Assembly: GCA_036346255.1 (NCBI GenBank)
Contig: CM070623.1
Span: forward strand, 2,718,033-2,782,032
From: Ampelocalamus luodianensis
Lineage: Eukaryota > Streptophyta > Magnoliopsida > Poales > Poaceae
Length of the DNA stretch: 64,000 nucleotides
Reading direction: 5' to 3'
The position numbers and the translations under genes are program-made. Below, one piece after another: positions 10,541 to 23,219 of the stretch. Within the stretch, counting starts at the first letter, position 1. The number at the start of each line of letters is the position of its first letter. Under the pieces are notes generated by a model. That model searched no databases. It saw only the letters and a program-made list of their open reading frames with translations, and was not told the DNA's origin.

Positions 10541-13500
10541 GTACCATGGCATGTAGACGTAGCTCGGTCCAACTGGTGTATATGGCACTGCAGTGGCTGA
10601 AAGTCCAATTGGTGAAGATGTGGTTGAAGTAGAGCAGCGAGTGCAGCGTGTTGAAGTTGTGGTTGCATCCTTAGGGTTGATGTCCTCATCATCCTCCTTT
10701 TCTTGAATTTGAGTCGTTCTCGACTCAATCGTATTCTTCAAATCATTGTTTTCCTGCAAAAGGTTAGTAGCAACAGGAGACAAAGAAACACACTGTTCTT
10801 CTAATAGACATAAAGATTCTTTGCAAACCATAGTATAGCTGTGAGGACCTCAATTTATTTGGCTTGTAATGCTTAACCAACCACCTGGTCCTAGCATCAC
10901 AAATCAAATAAATTGATTCCTCGAGATATGTATACTTCCCAGAAAGCAGTATACACACCCCGTTACAAAATTAGACAGCAACTACATTCCAAACATAGAG
11001 TCCAAGCAACACACTTCCAAACGGAAGATAAACAAATAGTAGAGTTATTACAGACAAAGGCCGACAGGCCACAAGGTACACAAATAACAAGAACGATAAT
11101 GAAGCAAAAGTGCCATAAGATGGCTATAAACAAAGCCAATCGCGTGCCTCCAACCCACAAGGCATCGGCCGGACCGCCAAGTCTAGTCGCCCACGAAAGC
11201 GGCAACACGACTCACACCAGTGAGGCCCTTGGGCTCACCTTCTTCCTCTGCAACAAAAACATTAAGCAAAGCACCTGAGTACAAAGATTGTCTTTGTACC
11301 CGCAAGACTGACGTGTGAACTAGCAGACCTGTTCATATGCTACATGCAGGCTTGTTTGGTGGAGGCCATATGTTTTATTTGCATAAAGCCAATTTTCATT
11401 TGCAATAATATAATACTGATTGAAAGCGGGTTTGCAATTCATTTTTAATGTTGAAATAACGATGAGGATAAATAATAATAAAAGGATAAAGGTAAACAAC
11501 CTAGAAGTGACTATCCCAATAGTCACCACAACAATAGCACGAATCCCAGATTCGTACCACCCATCAAGTTTTAATTTAAATGTTGTAGTCTAACTCTCGA
11601 TAAGCTTACCCAAGCGTGTCCATCACCTAGGACGAGGCTATTCGAATAGTTTTTAACCTGCGAGGGTGTACCACCGCACCACACTTGGATCGCCTTTAAG
11701 CCAAAGCACACTTTGAAGGTATGCTAGCACGACTAAGTCCTACGAGACTTTTTCCAATATTGTGCATTAACTACGAGCGCTCGTATGGATAGAAATCCAT
11801 ACGCTTACATGGTAAAGCCGAAAAGACAACTACCGCTCGGGATAAAGCTTTTGGACAACTACCATGCTCCCACCTCCATCCCTCCTGCGACCCCTGCGAC
11901 CGGGCCAATACACGTCAAAGTACTAGGTCAAGAGAGGTCCATACCCTCTAGTGTGGTTAGTACGCGAAATGCTGGATAACGAAACTCACAAGATGTTCGG
12001 TCCTTAATTGACCGGGCACCTTTCGATCACACCCAACAGATCACACCAATCTTACCGTTGTGCGCGTCTAAATCATTTTTGTTTTCAGTTTTAGTTTTGC
12101 AATTAAACATAGCGAAATGCTGAAATATAAAGTTATAGAAAGTTTTGTGTGATCAAGGTTACCGACTAAGTCGATAACCGCCCATTTCTACCGATACTAA
12201 GCATGTCTAAGCAATTTGACCCGGATCTACTAAGTGACAAGAGATCATCCGTGACCTCTAATCACAACAAATAACCTAGGCTCGGTAGTAGAGGTCAATA
12301 TTTTGTCTACAGGATATGCATTCTGGATTTAACTAATCAATTTAACACAAATTAAGCGATGCATACATACGGTTGAAACAAAATATTAGACTTTAAAATA
12401 TCGGGATAAACATGATCAAACCGCTTGTCATTCATTGTTGCTCAATATGTTGCGGAGGATCGTTCTCGGGGTTGCGCAAATATCGAATCCTAACGATTGA
12501 ACAAAGCAATGAATAAGAGCGAATAACACCGACAAAACTCAAACATGCAACAACAAACAAACATACTAAAACTCATACAGCAGCTTAAGCATGATATAAC
12601 AAAATTTCAAACAGAGAACAATTCATTTTAAGTTATTAAGAATTTTCTATGAATTTCCTAAGCTAAAACACATCAAAACACTAGTTAATTACTTAACAAA
12701 TTTTCATAAACAGAAACAGTGTATAAAACCTATCCTAATAATTAGTACATTAAAATGACAAATTACAAAATTGGTTTCACTAGATTTGGACAAATATTGA
12801 AAGAGATATACATTTTCTAATTTAGAAGAGACATAAGACATCCTTTATTAATTATGATTTTTGCTACAGAGACATGGATGAAACTAATTTTAGTAAATAA
12901 TACATTTGGAATGAAAATTAACAAAGACTGGATTCACGTGATTTAGATAAAAATTGAATTAGTTATGCATTTTACAAGTTTAATTGAATTATGACTCAAC
13001 AGAAAACATAAACGAAATACTAAATCATTACGAAATCTATAATGCACTAATTCCATTTCACACCCATGACCAGCTAGCCCTGCCATCGGCAATGGGCCCA
13101 AATAAAGGTCTTGACGAGCAGTTGCCGCAGAAAGTGGCGTCGGCGTATTCGAGAATCGTCTTTGACATATCAAAGTGTACTTCTAACATATACTCACGGA
13201 TAAATACGTTTCCAAGCAGAGAAAAGCGTATCGCCAAGGGTTACACCCACTAAGCGGCGGCATGGACCCACATGGCGGTGACTCGAGAGAACAAATAACG
13301 GCCGGATTAAAGGTTTTCAAACGCGATTTAACAGAGAGGCCCACAAGTCGAGACTCAGGCTAAACAAGATTAGCGCTAAACTAACTCCACCGGCGGCTCA
13401 CGCGCACGCGACGGGGGCGGCGCGCGCGCGCCAGAATGAACTTGCTAACCGGAGGGTTTCGGGCGAGTGAGTGATACCTTCGGGTTCGCGAAGATCTCAC

Positions 13501-15708
13501 AAACTTCGATGGCGGTGACGCGGACCCACGGGGATCGGTGGCGGTGGCGCGAGGCGGAGAAGAGAAGAAGATGCGCTCAGCGGAGAGGACGCGACAAGCT
13601 TCTAGAAGACTCGGAAGGTGCGCACAAGCTTCGCCCCAACACCGGAGCAAGAAGCACCAAAAGCGCCCGGCGAAAGCTCGAGGTGGCGGAATTTCCACGG
13701 TGGCGAAACCGAGCTTGGAGAAGAATCGGTCGCACGCGCGCAACGATGCACAAAGCGGCTCAAGCCCGCCGTTAGATTCGATGCATCGGTGCGATCTAAG
13801 GGACTAGTTGGCGAGCTAGAAACTCACCGAATCACAAGCGAGCTCGCGGCCGAGATCGCCGAGGCGAGACGAGCGATACCGCCCCGTGATCCTTTGGGCG
13901 CCAGGACCGGGTTGGGCAAAATGGAGCGGCGTCGGCGTGGATCACGGTGGCGTGGTTGCGGAATCAAGCGGCGCTAACACGGCGCTACCTTCGTCCTCTC
14001 GCCGGCGAAGCGAAGCGGGCGAGAAAGTGAAAGTGAAGGAAGCGATGAATGAATGAGTGCGGTGAGGTTATAAAGCTCGCGATGCTCCACGGGCGGACAC
14101 GAGGGCAAATAGGTGGCGGCGGCGAGGTCACGGCACCCATGCGCGACGGCGCGCGAGCTCGGTGGTGCGGAGAAGACGAGGGCGAATCGGCCGAGTAGGG
14201 TCCACTCGGCGATCGACGGAGCGGTGCGAACCGGTGGTTTGACTTGATCGATGCTCGCCGGATCGTTGGATCGAAATGGGCGGTGAGATTGGTGTATGCA
14301 TTCGGACAGTCGGTTGCGCCTACGCGGCGTGGATCGTTCGATCTTCATCGGACGGTCACGATTGATTGGACTCGAGCGGTGCGGTTAGTTGGCGACCGAG
14401 TCCATTAGTGCGATCGGACTCGAGCCCAAGTGTGGTTCGGGCCGACAAAAGCGGATGTTTTCGAATTCGATTTAAAAGACAGAGAGGTTTTGGGAAATTT
14501 TTAGAGATAGTTCCAGGGCTCCAAAAATTTCGAAATTTTTATGGAAGCTAACTGGAACAGAGGACCACCTTGTGAAATTTTTCCAGGAGTTTTCATGCAC
14601 TAGATTTCTCCCAATAAAATTCACAAGCTGATACCTAGAGGTTTGACCAGATTTCTAAACTGGTTTGACTTGGCCATTTGAAATAGCAAATAAAATCTAA
14701 AAATTGTGAAATAATTCAGGGAGGTAGATAGGATGATCAAGATGATAGGAAAAATAATTTCAGAGGATGATCACAAGTTTGAAAGCTAAGAATTTGCTGA
14801 CAACAATTTCCATTCACAATAATTTAACTCTAGAAAATGGAAATTGCTAGGGAAAATTTGGAAAACTTCCAAATGATTTGATGAGACAACAAAAGTTTTT
14901 ATTTCTCCTCAAAATTTTACATTTGAAATACAAACCCTAAGTTAGGGCTGTTACAATAGCACTCAAATTCATGTTTTTCTATGTCAATGCAATCAGATTT
15001 TGTCGCTAACGTAACAGGAGCTATCAATTTAGTTTCACCTTTCCTAGCACTAGGTTCTTTCTTCTTCGGGTGCACAAGTTCTTTAGCTACAATCTTTTGA
15101 TCACTTTTTCTACTATCCTTTTCTCTATTAGTTCTCTCTAATTCATCCTTGACAATAGCTTCAGGAGACATGGGCAGCAAAGTGATCTTCTTTTTTAAAA
15201 ACATGAAAGTATACTTATTGGCTCTACCATGATGCACCGTGTCTCTATCATATTGCCAAGGTCTACCTAATAACAAAGAACAAGCTTGCATAGGTACTAC
15301 ATCGCAATCAGCATAATCATGATAAGAACCAATAGAAAAATGTACTCTCACAGTGCGAGTTACCTTGAGCTTACCACAATTGTTGAACCCTTGAATGTAA
15401 TATGGATGAGGGTGTTGTTGTGTGGTCAATGCAAGCTTCTCAACCATATCCATGCTTGCCAAATTGTTACAACTTCCTCCATCAACGATCACACGACATG
15501 CACACTCTTTGATGATAAACTTTGTTTGGAACAGATGGTGGCGTTGATTTTGCTCAGCATGCTCCATTTGTGCACTAAGTACATGCTTCACTGTATACGT
15601 ATCTGAAATTTTAGCACCATATTGTTCCTCGTCTCGCTCAGATCCTTGGTCAGCACCTGCGGGGTCAGTGACCAGCCTAGTATGCGTAGATCCGTGTGAC
15701 CCTGCCAT
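10541..15708 (-). pseudogene. gypsy-type protease/pol remnant, split by a solo LTR
   Basis: On the minus strand the open frame from 15708 to about 14961 encodes an aspartic-protease-like domain of the Ty3/gypsy class, with the 'VDGGSCNN' active-site type motif and the following 'LLLGRPWQYD' block typical of plant gypsy polyproteins. The frame is interrupted by the LTR at 10840-14955 and resumes in the same reading frame at 10839 with a 'VCKE..LL..V..LLQE' segment, then an acidic linker ('ESRTTQIQEKEDDED'), ending near 10541. Reverse transcriptase, RNase H and integrase are absent, so the element was already internally deleted or non-autonomous. ATG at 15708 begins a plausible but short product. 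Confidence 0.75.
10840..14955 (-). mobile_element. 4.1-kb solo LTR of the TGTAACA family, TSD ATAGC
   Basis: On the minus strand it starts TGTAACAGCCC (14955) and ends ..GGTCCTCACA (10840). Exact 5-bp target duplications ATAGC lie at 10835-10839 and 14956-14960. It contains the family landmarks in reverse: the palindrome CTATTCGAATAG (11638-11649), a GGTTATCGAC-type hairpin (near 12160), and 'TTTGATCATGTT' (near 12410). The GC-rich part (13380-14450) holds open frames on both strands without recognisable domains. It has no internal region, PBS or coding domain, so it is a solo LTR or an LTR-only derivative. Confidence 0.85.
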
Positions 15709-17043
15709 TGTTAGTAGAAAACAAAAGACAACACAAAGATATTATCCCTATCAACTACTAGGTGATGGAAGGTGGAATCACACACTCTCAAGCGTCTTAC
15801 CACACTCTTACAAGTGTTCTTACCAAAGCACGCAGCAGATGGTACAACCGGTGGCTGGTTCGTGATACCGTGTCGAGCGTGGGTATGATTGCAAGAGGGG
15901 ACCTGTTCTGATCAAGAGTTGGTGGAGCTTAGAAGGTACAATATGATAGCAAAAGGATCAGCAATAATCAAATCAGTAAATGCAAGTTGAAAGATTGTTC
16001 AAAGTACTCGTCAAGTTGCTGATCCTAGCCTAATCACAGCTAGCTAATCAAAGTCCTATGCAAAGAAGTGTATGTACTTTGCGCAACGATCAATGTGACT
16101 GATGTAAGCAAAGAGAACCTCACAACAAGTGCTAGGAGAGCGCTAGCCCATTACTCAAACTTCTTTCTAAGGGCACAAGATTATTCGCGATGTAGAGCAC
16201 AAAGCAATGATATCGGTAAGCGCGAACAACCTCTAGATTGAGAAGATACAACACTAATCTCAAAGCGATGAAAAGGTAAGGTTTTATATGGCTTATATAC
16301 TCGTTTGAAAGGTTTCGATGAGATCTACAACTTTTTGAACTGGACGAACCCCAAATTCTAAAGGGAAGACTGAAAAAATCGCCAAAAACAGAAAACAGAA
16401 AACTTGCGACGCGAATTCGGGGCCGAAGATGGCCGATTTTGGGACCCCTGGAGGGAGACTAGTGGCTTAGGTGTAAAGGATGCGCCTCGTCGTTAGCTTC
16501 AAAACGAGAACAAGAACGTCAAAAACAGGCACTGTATGCAAAAGTTATGCCCGTTTTACTGAAGGTGTCTCGGAAACGGAAACCTACTAGGACTCGAAAC
16601 TGTCTCGGGTTTCAAATTTGAAACTGCTATATCTTTCAAACCCGTGGGCCAAACTTACTGAATTTTTTTGTGGAAGCTTGTGGTTATATGTAGAAGGTCT
16701 CCACCAATTTTCACGCACTTTTCTTTTGTATTTTATTTTGTATTTTTTTTTACCGCGGCTTTTGTTCTATGCGGCTGCCTCTTTCTCTTTCTAATATTTG
16801 GTCGGCCCTAGGGTTTGTCGCAAGCCACAAATAATAGCAAAGGGTGGATGCTGGACTCGGACACCAATTCCCCCAAAAGATCAGGGCAATCCTCTCGGTA
16901 TTGTGGTGAAATCGACTTGAACTCTAGCAAGCAATTTGGATTAGATGAAGCGGAAACAAATACTATTTTGGTGCGGATTAGAGGAGTTCTAACCCACGAA
17001 TTTTGCATTTTAGATACAAAACTAAGAACCTAAAAGAACGATC
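15709..17043 (-). mobile_element. 5' leader/LTR-like sequence of the gypsy remnant
   Basis: Non-coding sequence lies upstream (minus strand) of the protease frame. It includes a 'gtatataagccatataaaa' TATA-like stretch near 16280-16300. The boundary with repeat B at 17044 is abrupt. No exact LTR ends, PBS or target duplication could be assigned, and the sequence does not match 9846-10540. Confidence 0.35.
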
Positions 17044-17990
17044 AGCAGTCATTGCCATGAACAGGAAGCAGCCTGCCATAACTGTTGTAGTCAGTCCATC
17101 TGATTTGCATGTCACCGCAAGTTGAATGATCAACCGCATGGCAAAAAACAAAAACATTTCAAAAACAGTGATCAGTAGATCTTTGATTCTGTTACGGTTG
17201 AATCCTTAGTGACAGTTCGAAGGAAGAATGTGACTCTCTCTCTCTCTGCGCGAGCATCAGAAAAGGTGCAAACCTTTGCTTTCTTTGGACAGGGATTTAC
17301 CTGTACATACACTAGTGAAGAAGTTCCTGCTTGTAATTTGTAGCGGCCATCAGCATTCTGGTTTTGCAATATGTGTCCTGAATGGTTTGTGGTTGATATC
17401 CACCAGTGAATCGCAACCAAGGTTGTCACGGCGACTTTGGTGACCACGGCGTCTAAGGGGCGCCAGGACGCCTAGTCGTTCAAACGGGCACCTAGTCGTT
17501 CTCTACGCGAGGCAAGGCGAGCTAAGGTAGCAAGTAGCAACTTCAGTAGCAAGTTTACCGGTATTAATACAACAAAGAAGATACTTCAACTGCGGAGACA
17601 ATTCTATCGCACATTGAAATAGAGGGAGGGAGGGCAGAGGGTGAAGCAGAGGGAGGCAGTGCCAGAGGGGGAACCAGAGCAAAGGGAGGGAGGCCAGAGG
17701 AGGAAGCAGTGCAGAGGGAGGGAGGCAACGCCAGAGGGGAAGCAGCGTGGGAGGGAGGGAGGTGGCGCGGCAGGAGCGCAGGAGGGAGGGAGGGAGGCGC
17801 GGGCGCGACGGGAGTGGAGGCCACCAGTATTAATACAACAACGGAGGTACTTCAACTATGGGAACAATTCTATCGCACATTGAAACAGAGGGAGGGAGCT
17901 AGAGGGTGAAGCAGAGGGAGGCAGCGTCAGAGGGGGAACCAGAGCAGAGGGAGGGAGGCAGCGCCAAAGGGGGGACCAGAGCAGAGGGAG
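17044..17990 (+). repeat. direct repeat copy B (paralogue of 8779-9845)
   Basis: It matches copy A from 'agcagtcattgccatg' through the flank and into the hAT-like element, with small differences (an extra 'tctc' at ~17237, and an extra 'aaacgggcacctagtcgttc' at ~17480). Unlike A it runs on into the complete right part of the hAT-like element. Confidence 0.85.
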
Positions 17991-18275
17991 GGAGGCGGCG
18001 TGGGAGCATGAGAGGGAGGGAGGCGGCACGACAGGAGTGCGGGAGTAGGGGAGTGGCGGCACGGCGGGAGGGAGGGAGTGGTGACGCGGGAGCGAGAGGA
18101 GGGAGTGGCGGTGCGAGAGGACGGGAGTAGGGTGGGCCGCGGGAGGGAGGGAGATGGAGTACCTGGGGGGCGGCGGCCGGCGCGGTGACACGGAGGAGAT
18201 GGCCAAGGTGTGGCGAGCGACTACGACGTCCTCTCCGCATCGCCAAGACGCCTAGGTGACACCGTGACATCCATG
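17418..18275. mobile_element. 858-bp hAT-like non-autonomous element, TSD ATCGCAAC
   Basis: The termini are CAAGGTTGTCACGG and the reverse complement of CATGGATGTCACGG. Exact 8-bp duplications ATCGCAAC lie at 17410-17417 and 18276-18283. Subterminal 'ggcgtct..gacgcctag' motifs occur at both ends. The body is strongly purine-biased on the plus strand (GGGAGGG repeated many times) and includes an internal duplication of ~265 bp. Long open frames in it (for example 17899-18285 minus) are composition artefacts rich in Pro/Ser or Gly/Arg. No transposase was seen. Confidence 0.88.
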
Positions 18276-18377
18276 ATCGCAACAAACAATGTATTTCTCA
18301 GTTGTTAAAATGCAAGGGCAAATAATACCCTAGAAAAAAGAACCCAACTTTTTATTTTATAGGTGAACCGGCTCAAT

Positions 18378-18546
18378 CAGTAGCAGAGCTAGGCCTTAGG
18401 CAGCTAAGGTAATAGCCCGAGATCTAGGATAAAAAATCCATAAAAAATAGTACCAATCCATACATGCATGTCTATCTATGGCTGTGTTCGGCCCAAGAAC
18501 AACATGACCTAACCTGAGGTTTGGACCGTGATTGGCTCCGCCCCCA
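18378..18546. mobile_element. 169-bp hAT MITE, TSD GGCTCAAT
   Basis: Exact 8-bp duplications GGCTCAAT lie at 18370-18377 and 18547-18554. The left end CAGTAGCAGAGC and the reversed right end TGGGGGCGGAGCC resemble the ends of the 171-bp element at 9595-9765, and the lengths agree. It sits about 250 bp beyond the stop codon of the ATP sulfurylase gene and could fall in or near its 3' end region. Confidence 0.85.
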
Positions 18547-18793
18547 GGCTCAATTGCAGAACAATAATAATGCAGCTTCACCTCAATATGTCCAACTCTT
18601 TGAGTTTGAATGTCAAGCACCCAGCCTTCATAATCTTATGTTTTTTTTTAAAAAAATGAACAATTGAAAAGACTTTGATCACACCAATCAACTATCAACC
18701 TAAAAGAAGAAGAAGAAAACTCAAGAGATCTGAAAATCTTATGCCGACGTGATTTCCCGCCATTGAATAATCTCAGCCAAACAGTAGCTTGTC

Positions 18794-21700
18794 TCATACA
18801 GGAGTTGCAGCCGCTTCTTCTGCTTGCAAGCTATTGTAGTAATCGACGAGAACTTTCCACCCACCAGGGCACATGAAACCATCAGGAGGGTTCTCTCCAG
18901 TTCTTGCATAAGTGCGCATCTGGTTTATTTTGTAAAGTTAATTGTTAGCAGAAGCAATTTATCTCTACTACAAAGCTTACATAATGTGATAAAAAAAAAC
19001 TAATGCATCTACCTTGGTTCCTGAGATGAACAAGAAGTCTTGACTACGGGAAGCTTCAAAGAAGGCCATCTTCTTTGCCACTGTATCATACGCTGCTACC
19101 TGGAGCAAATTGTTGACATATAAATCTAACAGAACGTGGCAGGGAAAACCAAAACTAGAGTGCACTCAAGAGATGAGGAAACACTGAATAAGTTTTGAGG
19201 GCAATGAAATATGCTTAATCACCAATATCCACAACCGGTTTCTTTCTTCACGCTTTCTGAAATTACTTGTACTACATACAGCAATGGAACCTTACCAATT
19301 TCTTAAAATTATAGCTTTAAGTACGATCTTTGCTCGGAGTTGATGACTGAACAGATCAACTAAACCGTCCTTTACTTAATGGAAGCGCTTTCCTATTGCC
19401 ATGCGCAGCCGCACAGGGTACTATTAACCATTTACTGTAGGATGGACAGTATCCGTGCAGTTACTGTATCCCGTGGGCAGCAGCAGCCATTAGTTGGAGG
19501 GGGATTGGCATATTTGCTACACCACTTTTTGTTCAATTGCCAAAATACCATATGATGTTTCACTGACATGGCAAATCTTCAATAATCCCTAATTGGAGGC
19601 CTATCTATTACTTAGGAGTATCTTATCTCTTAGTTTAGAATATCTATTAGTTCAAAACGTTCTCTCTTAGATTGTATTGTAGAACCGGCTCTATTTAAAG
19701 GGCTAAGCTTAACCTCTCCCTGCCCTTGCCATGCACTCTCTCCTCTTAAGCGCAACTCGATCTTCAAGCTGTCGCCGTTGGTCTCTTGTTCTACGGTGTT
19801 TACCCCATAATGATGTCAAGACCATTACACTATCATGCCAAATACACAACGTAAGATCACATATTCATATGCCATGGTTGTCATCAGTTCTTTCTCAGCT
19901 CCATTAATAGGAGCATGGTTAGAACTCATCGATGATATACCTTAATGCAAACACAAGTATTAGTACTCACACGAACAAGGAAACAACTTTTTACGAAGTT
20001 CTGATTCCGATACTATCATCAAAATGATACACTATTTATATTCTAGTATTTGCATTGCAAATGGAAAAAAAAAACTTGAGCAATCATTAAGAATAGTAGA
20101 AAAGCATCAGCTCTTTCTATTCGAAAGCGAAAATAAATAATAATTTACAACTGTGTAGGTTAATGCAACAAAAGAAACACATGATGATGAGTTGGAATCA
20201 AATCAAATGCAGGGATTTAGATTCTCCAGGGACTTTTTAATGAATAGAAGAAATTTAATAAACATTGAAGGAGGTTTCTGTGCATTAAATACCTTGAAGG
20301 GCAATATGTTGAGTTTCTCTAAACCTGGAGCCATGCTTAGGACCTTCTTCCCGTGGTCCGGGTTGTACAGATCCCTCTTCTCTGTTGGATGGCCCATCCC
20401 AGCAGGATCACGGCCAACTATGTAGAAATTGGCACCAGCGTTAATTCGTGCCTTTGCATGCCACTGCACTTCTGTAGGACCAGCATAATGCATCGGAGAG
20501 GGAAATATGGACACTATAGTAGTCTCAGGATCAAGGACTCCATCTTCTAAGACCTGGCATGTGCTCAATTTTAATAATTTTAATGACAAGAGACAAGTAA
20601 ATAGCTATTTAGACTAACAAATACCTTGCTGTGTTGTTCCATTCTAACAGGCAGTGGGACATCATCAGCTTTCGTAAAGCCACCTAAAGGGTGTAGCAGC
20701 AGAATGGGATTCTTGTAACCCATTTCCAAGAGACGCCTTCTGGTATCATTCATCAACAGCGCATGCCCATTGTGTACTGGATTTCTCAATTGGAAGGCAA
20801 ACACAGCATCAGCCCCCCGCTTCTCAAACTCATTCCTAAGTTGCCGGGGTGAAAGTCTGTAGTGATCTAGACCATCGTTGTATTTGATGGGTTCCAGCAC
20901 CTCCATATCACCACCAATCAGCCAGTTCCCAGCTGATGCTATTGCCTCATCGACATAAGGTAAACCAGGTGCAGTTGTCCCCCATGTTCTTGCTATCCTT
21001 TCTTCTTTATTGTGAGGGTATATTTCAACTCTGAGAAACAGAAAGGGTACATATCAGAATCAAAAGTTCTGGTTAGAACTGGAGATAAAATACCATGAAG
21101 AACACATTTCATTAGTCACGAAAGTTTTCTCACAATATGTCAGTTAAGTTGCATCAATCTGGTATATGGTCGTACAGGTAATTGGTTGCTACAATGTTAA
21201 TAGTACAGGCCGCTTCAAAAAAGGAAAAAAAAGTCAAATAATGAAGGAAAAGAAGAGGATAACAATGACATGGCTCTGTAAAACCCAACCTTGACACAGT
21301 AAAAAAAAAAGTAAATGTATCTTTGAATGATCCCTTGGGCATATTCCTCATTAGCATGTCACATCGAGTAATGTTAGTCTCATTCCACAATCATAGATTA
21401 AGAAAAGCCAAAGCAGGAAGGAAACAATTTAACTTTGCTCAAATTTTACCTTGAAAGAAAGCTATGCCGAGTTTAATACTACCAAATCATTAGAACAATT
21501 GCATTTTGTATTATATGTAAAATTATAATTATACTTCACAGCTATGCAAAAGAAATTACTATATATTTAGGATTCAAATATACTTAGGTTGTTTGGAACG
21601 GAAATAGTTCAAATACTATTAGATGGGGGTGACACAGTGATGGAAACAAGGCTGCTCCATGGTCGAGAAAAGGGGCAAGGAAATGTCATGAAGTGATATG

Positions 21701-23159
21701 CGACTAGAAATCATGTCAATATGTCAATTGGCAGGCTCCACATAAAAAGCATCATTGCTGTAATAATCAACTACAAATTACTAGGCACAAATATCTTTAA
21801 TTTTTTAATCAACATCGCTTTTTCCCCTTTATAAAGAAAATTGGATGCCATCAATAACCATTCTCCAAGACTAGGAAGCCGTAGTTGTTGCTGTCTATTG
21901 TCAATTGTCAACATAAAATCTCTAAACGGTCACTTCGCTCTCTTAATGACTTACGAGCTACGCAAAACATTTCGTGGAGGTACTAAAAACCAAGTTGATC
22001 ATCAATCACATGGTCAAATACGCACCGCAAGGGAATTCTTATGCAATAACAATGAGGGGACATCTTGGAAAAGCTACAGCGCCACCAAAGACGACAACAA
22101 CTTTCTGGCAAAAAATTCTCATCCATTGAGCCTGCTAGTGGTGCTACAGTCCCGAACCTGCCAAAAGGTAGACTAGAAAGAAGCAGCAGCAGAGTAAGAT
22201 GCTTCCACGAAAGCTTCCCGCAATTAAAGGACAGCCAGTACGGCATTCATTGGTTCTGAACTTGTGATAAAGTTGGAATTCCTTCAATCGAGAATGCTTT
22301 CTTGCTGCATTCCCTCTAATATGCGCATAGACCAAATCAGCAATACATATCAAACCATGATGCCAAAAATTCACAACAAATCCGATTGCAATTTTATCAT
22401 TAAAAACATAACTTTCACCACTGAAACGTAAGGAACGTGAACGAGTTTGTACGAAAGCTGCAACCTTTGTGTTTGATCGAACCAAGAACCACTAGAATGG
22501 TAGCATTTTTAGCATCAAGAACACACACAAGAATAAAAACAAATAGATCGATGAAAGGGGCAACCAACCAATCGTATAACAGCACAAAAACCAAGAAGAT
22601 ACGGAGAAGGGACGAACCTGCGCAGTATGGCGAGGTGGTCGCCGTTGGGTCCAACGAGCGCGACGTCGGGCCTGTCCCCGATGTCCTCCTTCTCCCTGTC
22701 GCCGATGGCGAGCACGATGGGGAGCGACATGTTGACGAGCCCGGCGCCGTCGGGGAGGCGGACGCAGTTGAAGTGGAGGCACTGGAGGTACTCGTGCTCG
22801 CGCATGAACCCGCGGAGCGGGCTGGCCCATCCCTCGGCGAGCACGTGCGCCCACCCGACGTCGACTGGGGCGAGGCGCACACGCGGGAGCGCCTCCGCCT
22901 CGGCCCGCAGCGCGGCGCGGCGGTCGGGCGTGGCAACGAGGTCGACGAGCGCGCCGCCGTCCGGGTCGATGAGGGAGCTGCGGACGGTGGTGGACATGGC
23001 GCGACGGCGGGGGCGGGAGGGGGTAGCGGTGCGGGTGGTGAGGCGGAGGCGGGAGAGGAGGAGAGGATGGGCGAGCGCGGTGGAGGCGCGGAGGGGAGCG
23101 GAGGAGGCGGGAGCGGCGGAGGGGTGGAGGCGGGGAGGAGTGAGGAGATGGAGGGCCAT
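18794..23159 (-). CDS. ATP sulfurylase (sulfate adenylyltransferase), plastid type, 5 exons, 473 aa
   Basis: The exons (minus) are 23159-22618, 21030-20625, 20553-20293, 19099-19013 and 18919-18794. All introns are GT-AG, the total is 1422 nt, and frame is kept. The enzyme makes adenosine 5'-phosphosulfate from ATP and sulfate, the first step of sulfate assimilation. Residues 1-54 are rich in Ser/Ala/Arg/Leu with almost no acidic residues, as in a plastid transit peptide. The core contains the nucleotide-binding QLRNPVHNGH motif (about 261-270) and GRDPAGMGHP (about 363-372), both diagnostic of the family. Length fits plant enzymes. There is no APS kinase domain, as expected in plants. A second Met at residue 55 follows the basic transit-like region. 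The exon 3-4 intron (19100-20292) is 1.2 kb and includes an LTR-like stretch near 19590-19800 ('ggctctatttaaagg'). Intron 1 (21031-22617) shows nothing recognisable. Confidence 0.97.
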
Positions 23160-23212
23160 GGGAGGGATGCGCGCGAGGTGTTCGACGGACGGGTGGTTCG
23201 GCCGTGGGGTTG

Positions 23213-23219
23213 AGTTATA
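23213..23219 (-). promoter_or_regulatory. possible TATA box of the ATP sulfurylase gene
   Basis: The minus strand reads CTATAACTC about 55 bases upstream of the start codon. This would imply a very short 5' UTR. Only weak support exists, and a start site further upstream inside or beyond the MITE is possible. Confidence 0.3.

Noticed and set aside
13381..14348. Several frames of 89-124 aa in a GC-rich stretch
   Set aside because: Within a solo LTR with defined ends; frames overlap on both strands and show no domain.
8779..17990. Repeats A and B as the two LTRs of one retrotransposon
   Set aside because: They lack TG...CA ends, contain a hAT-like element with its own TSD, and extend across its flank; a segmental duplication fits better.
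17856..18285. Minus-strand Pro/Ser-rich frames in the GGGAGGG region
   Set aside because: Composition artefacts of a purine-only strand inside a hAT-like element.
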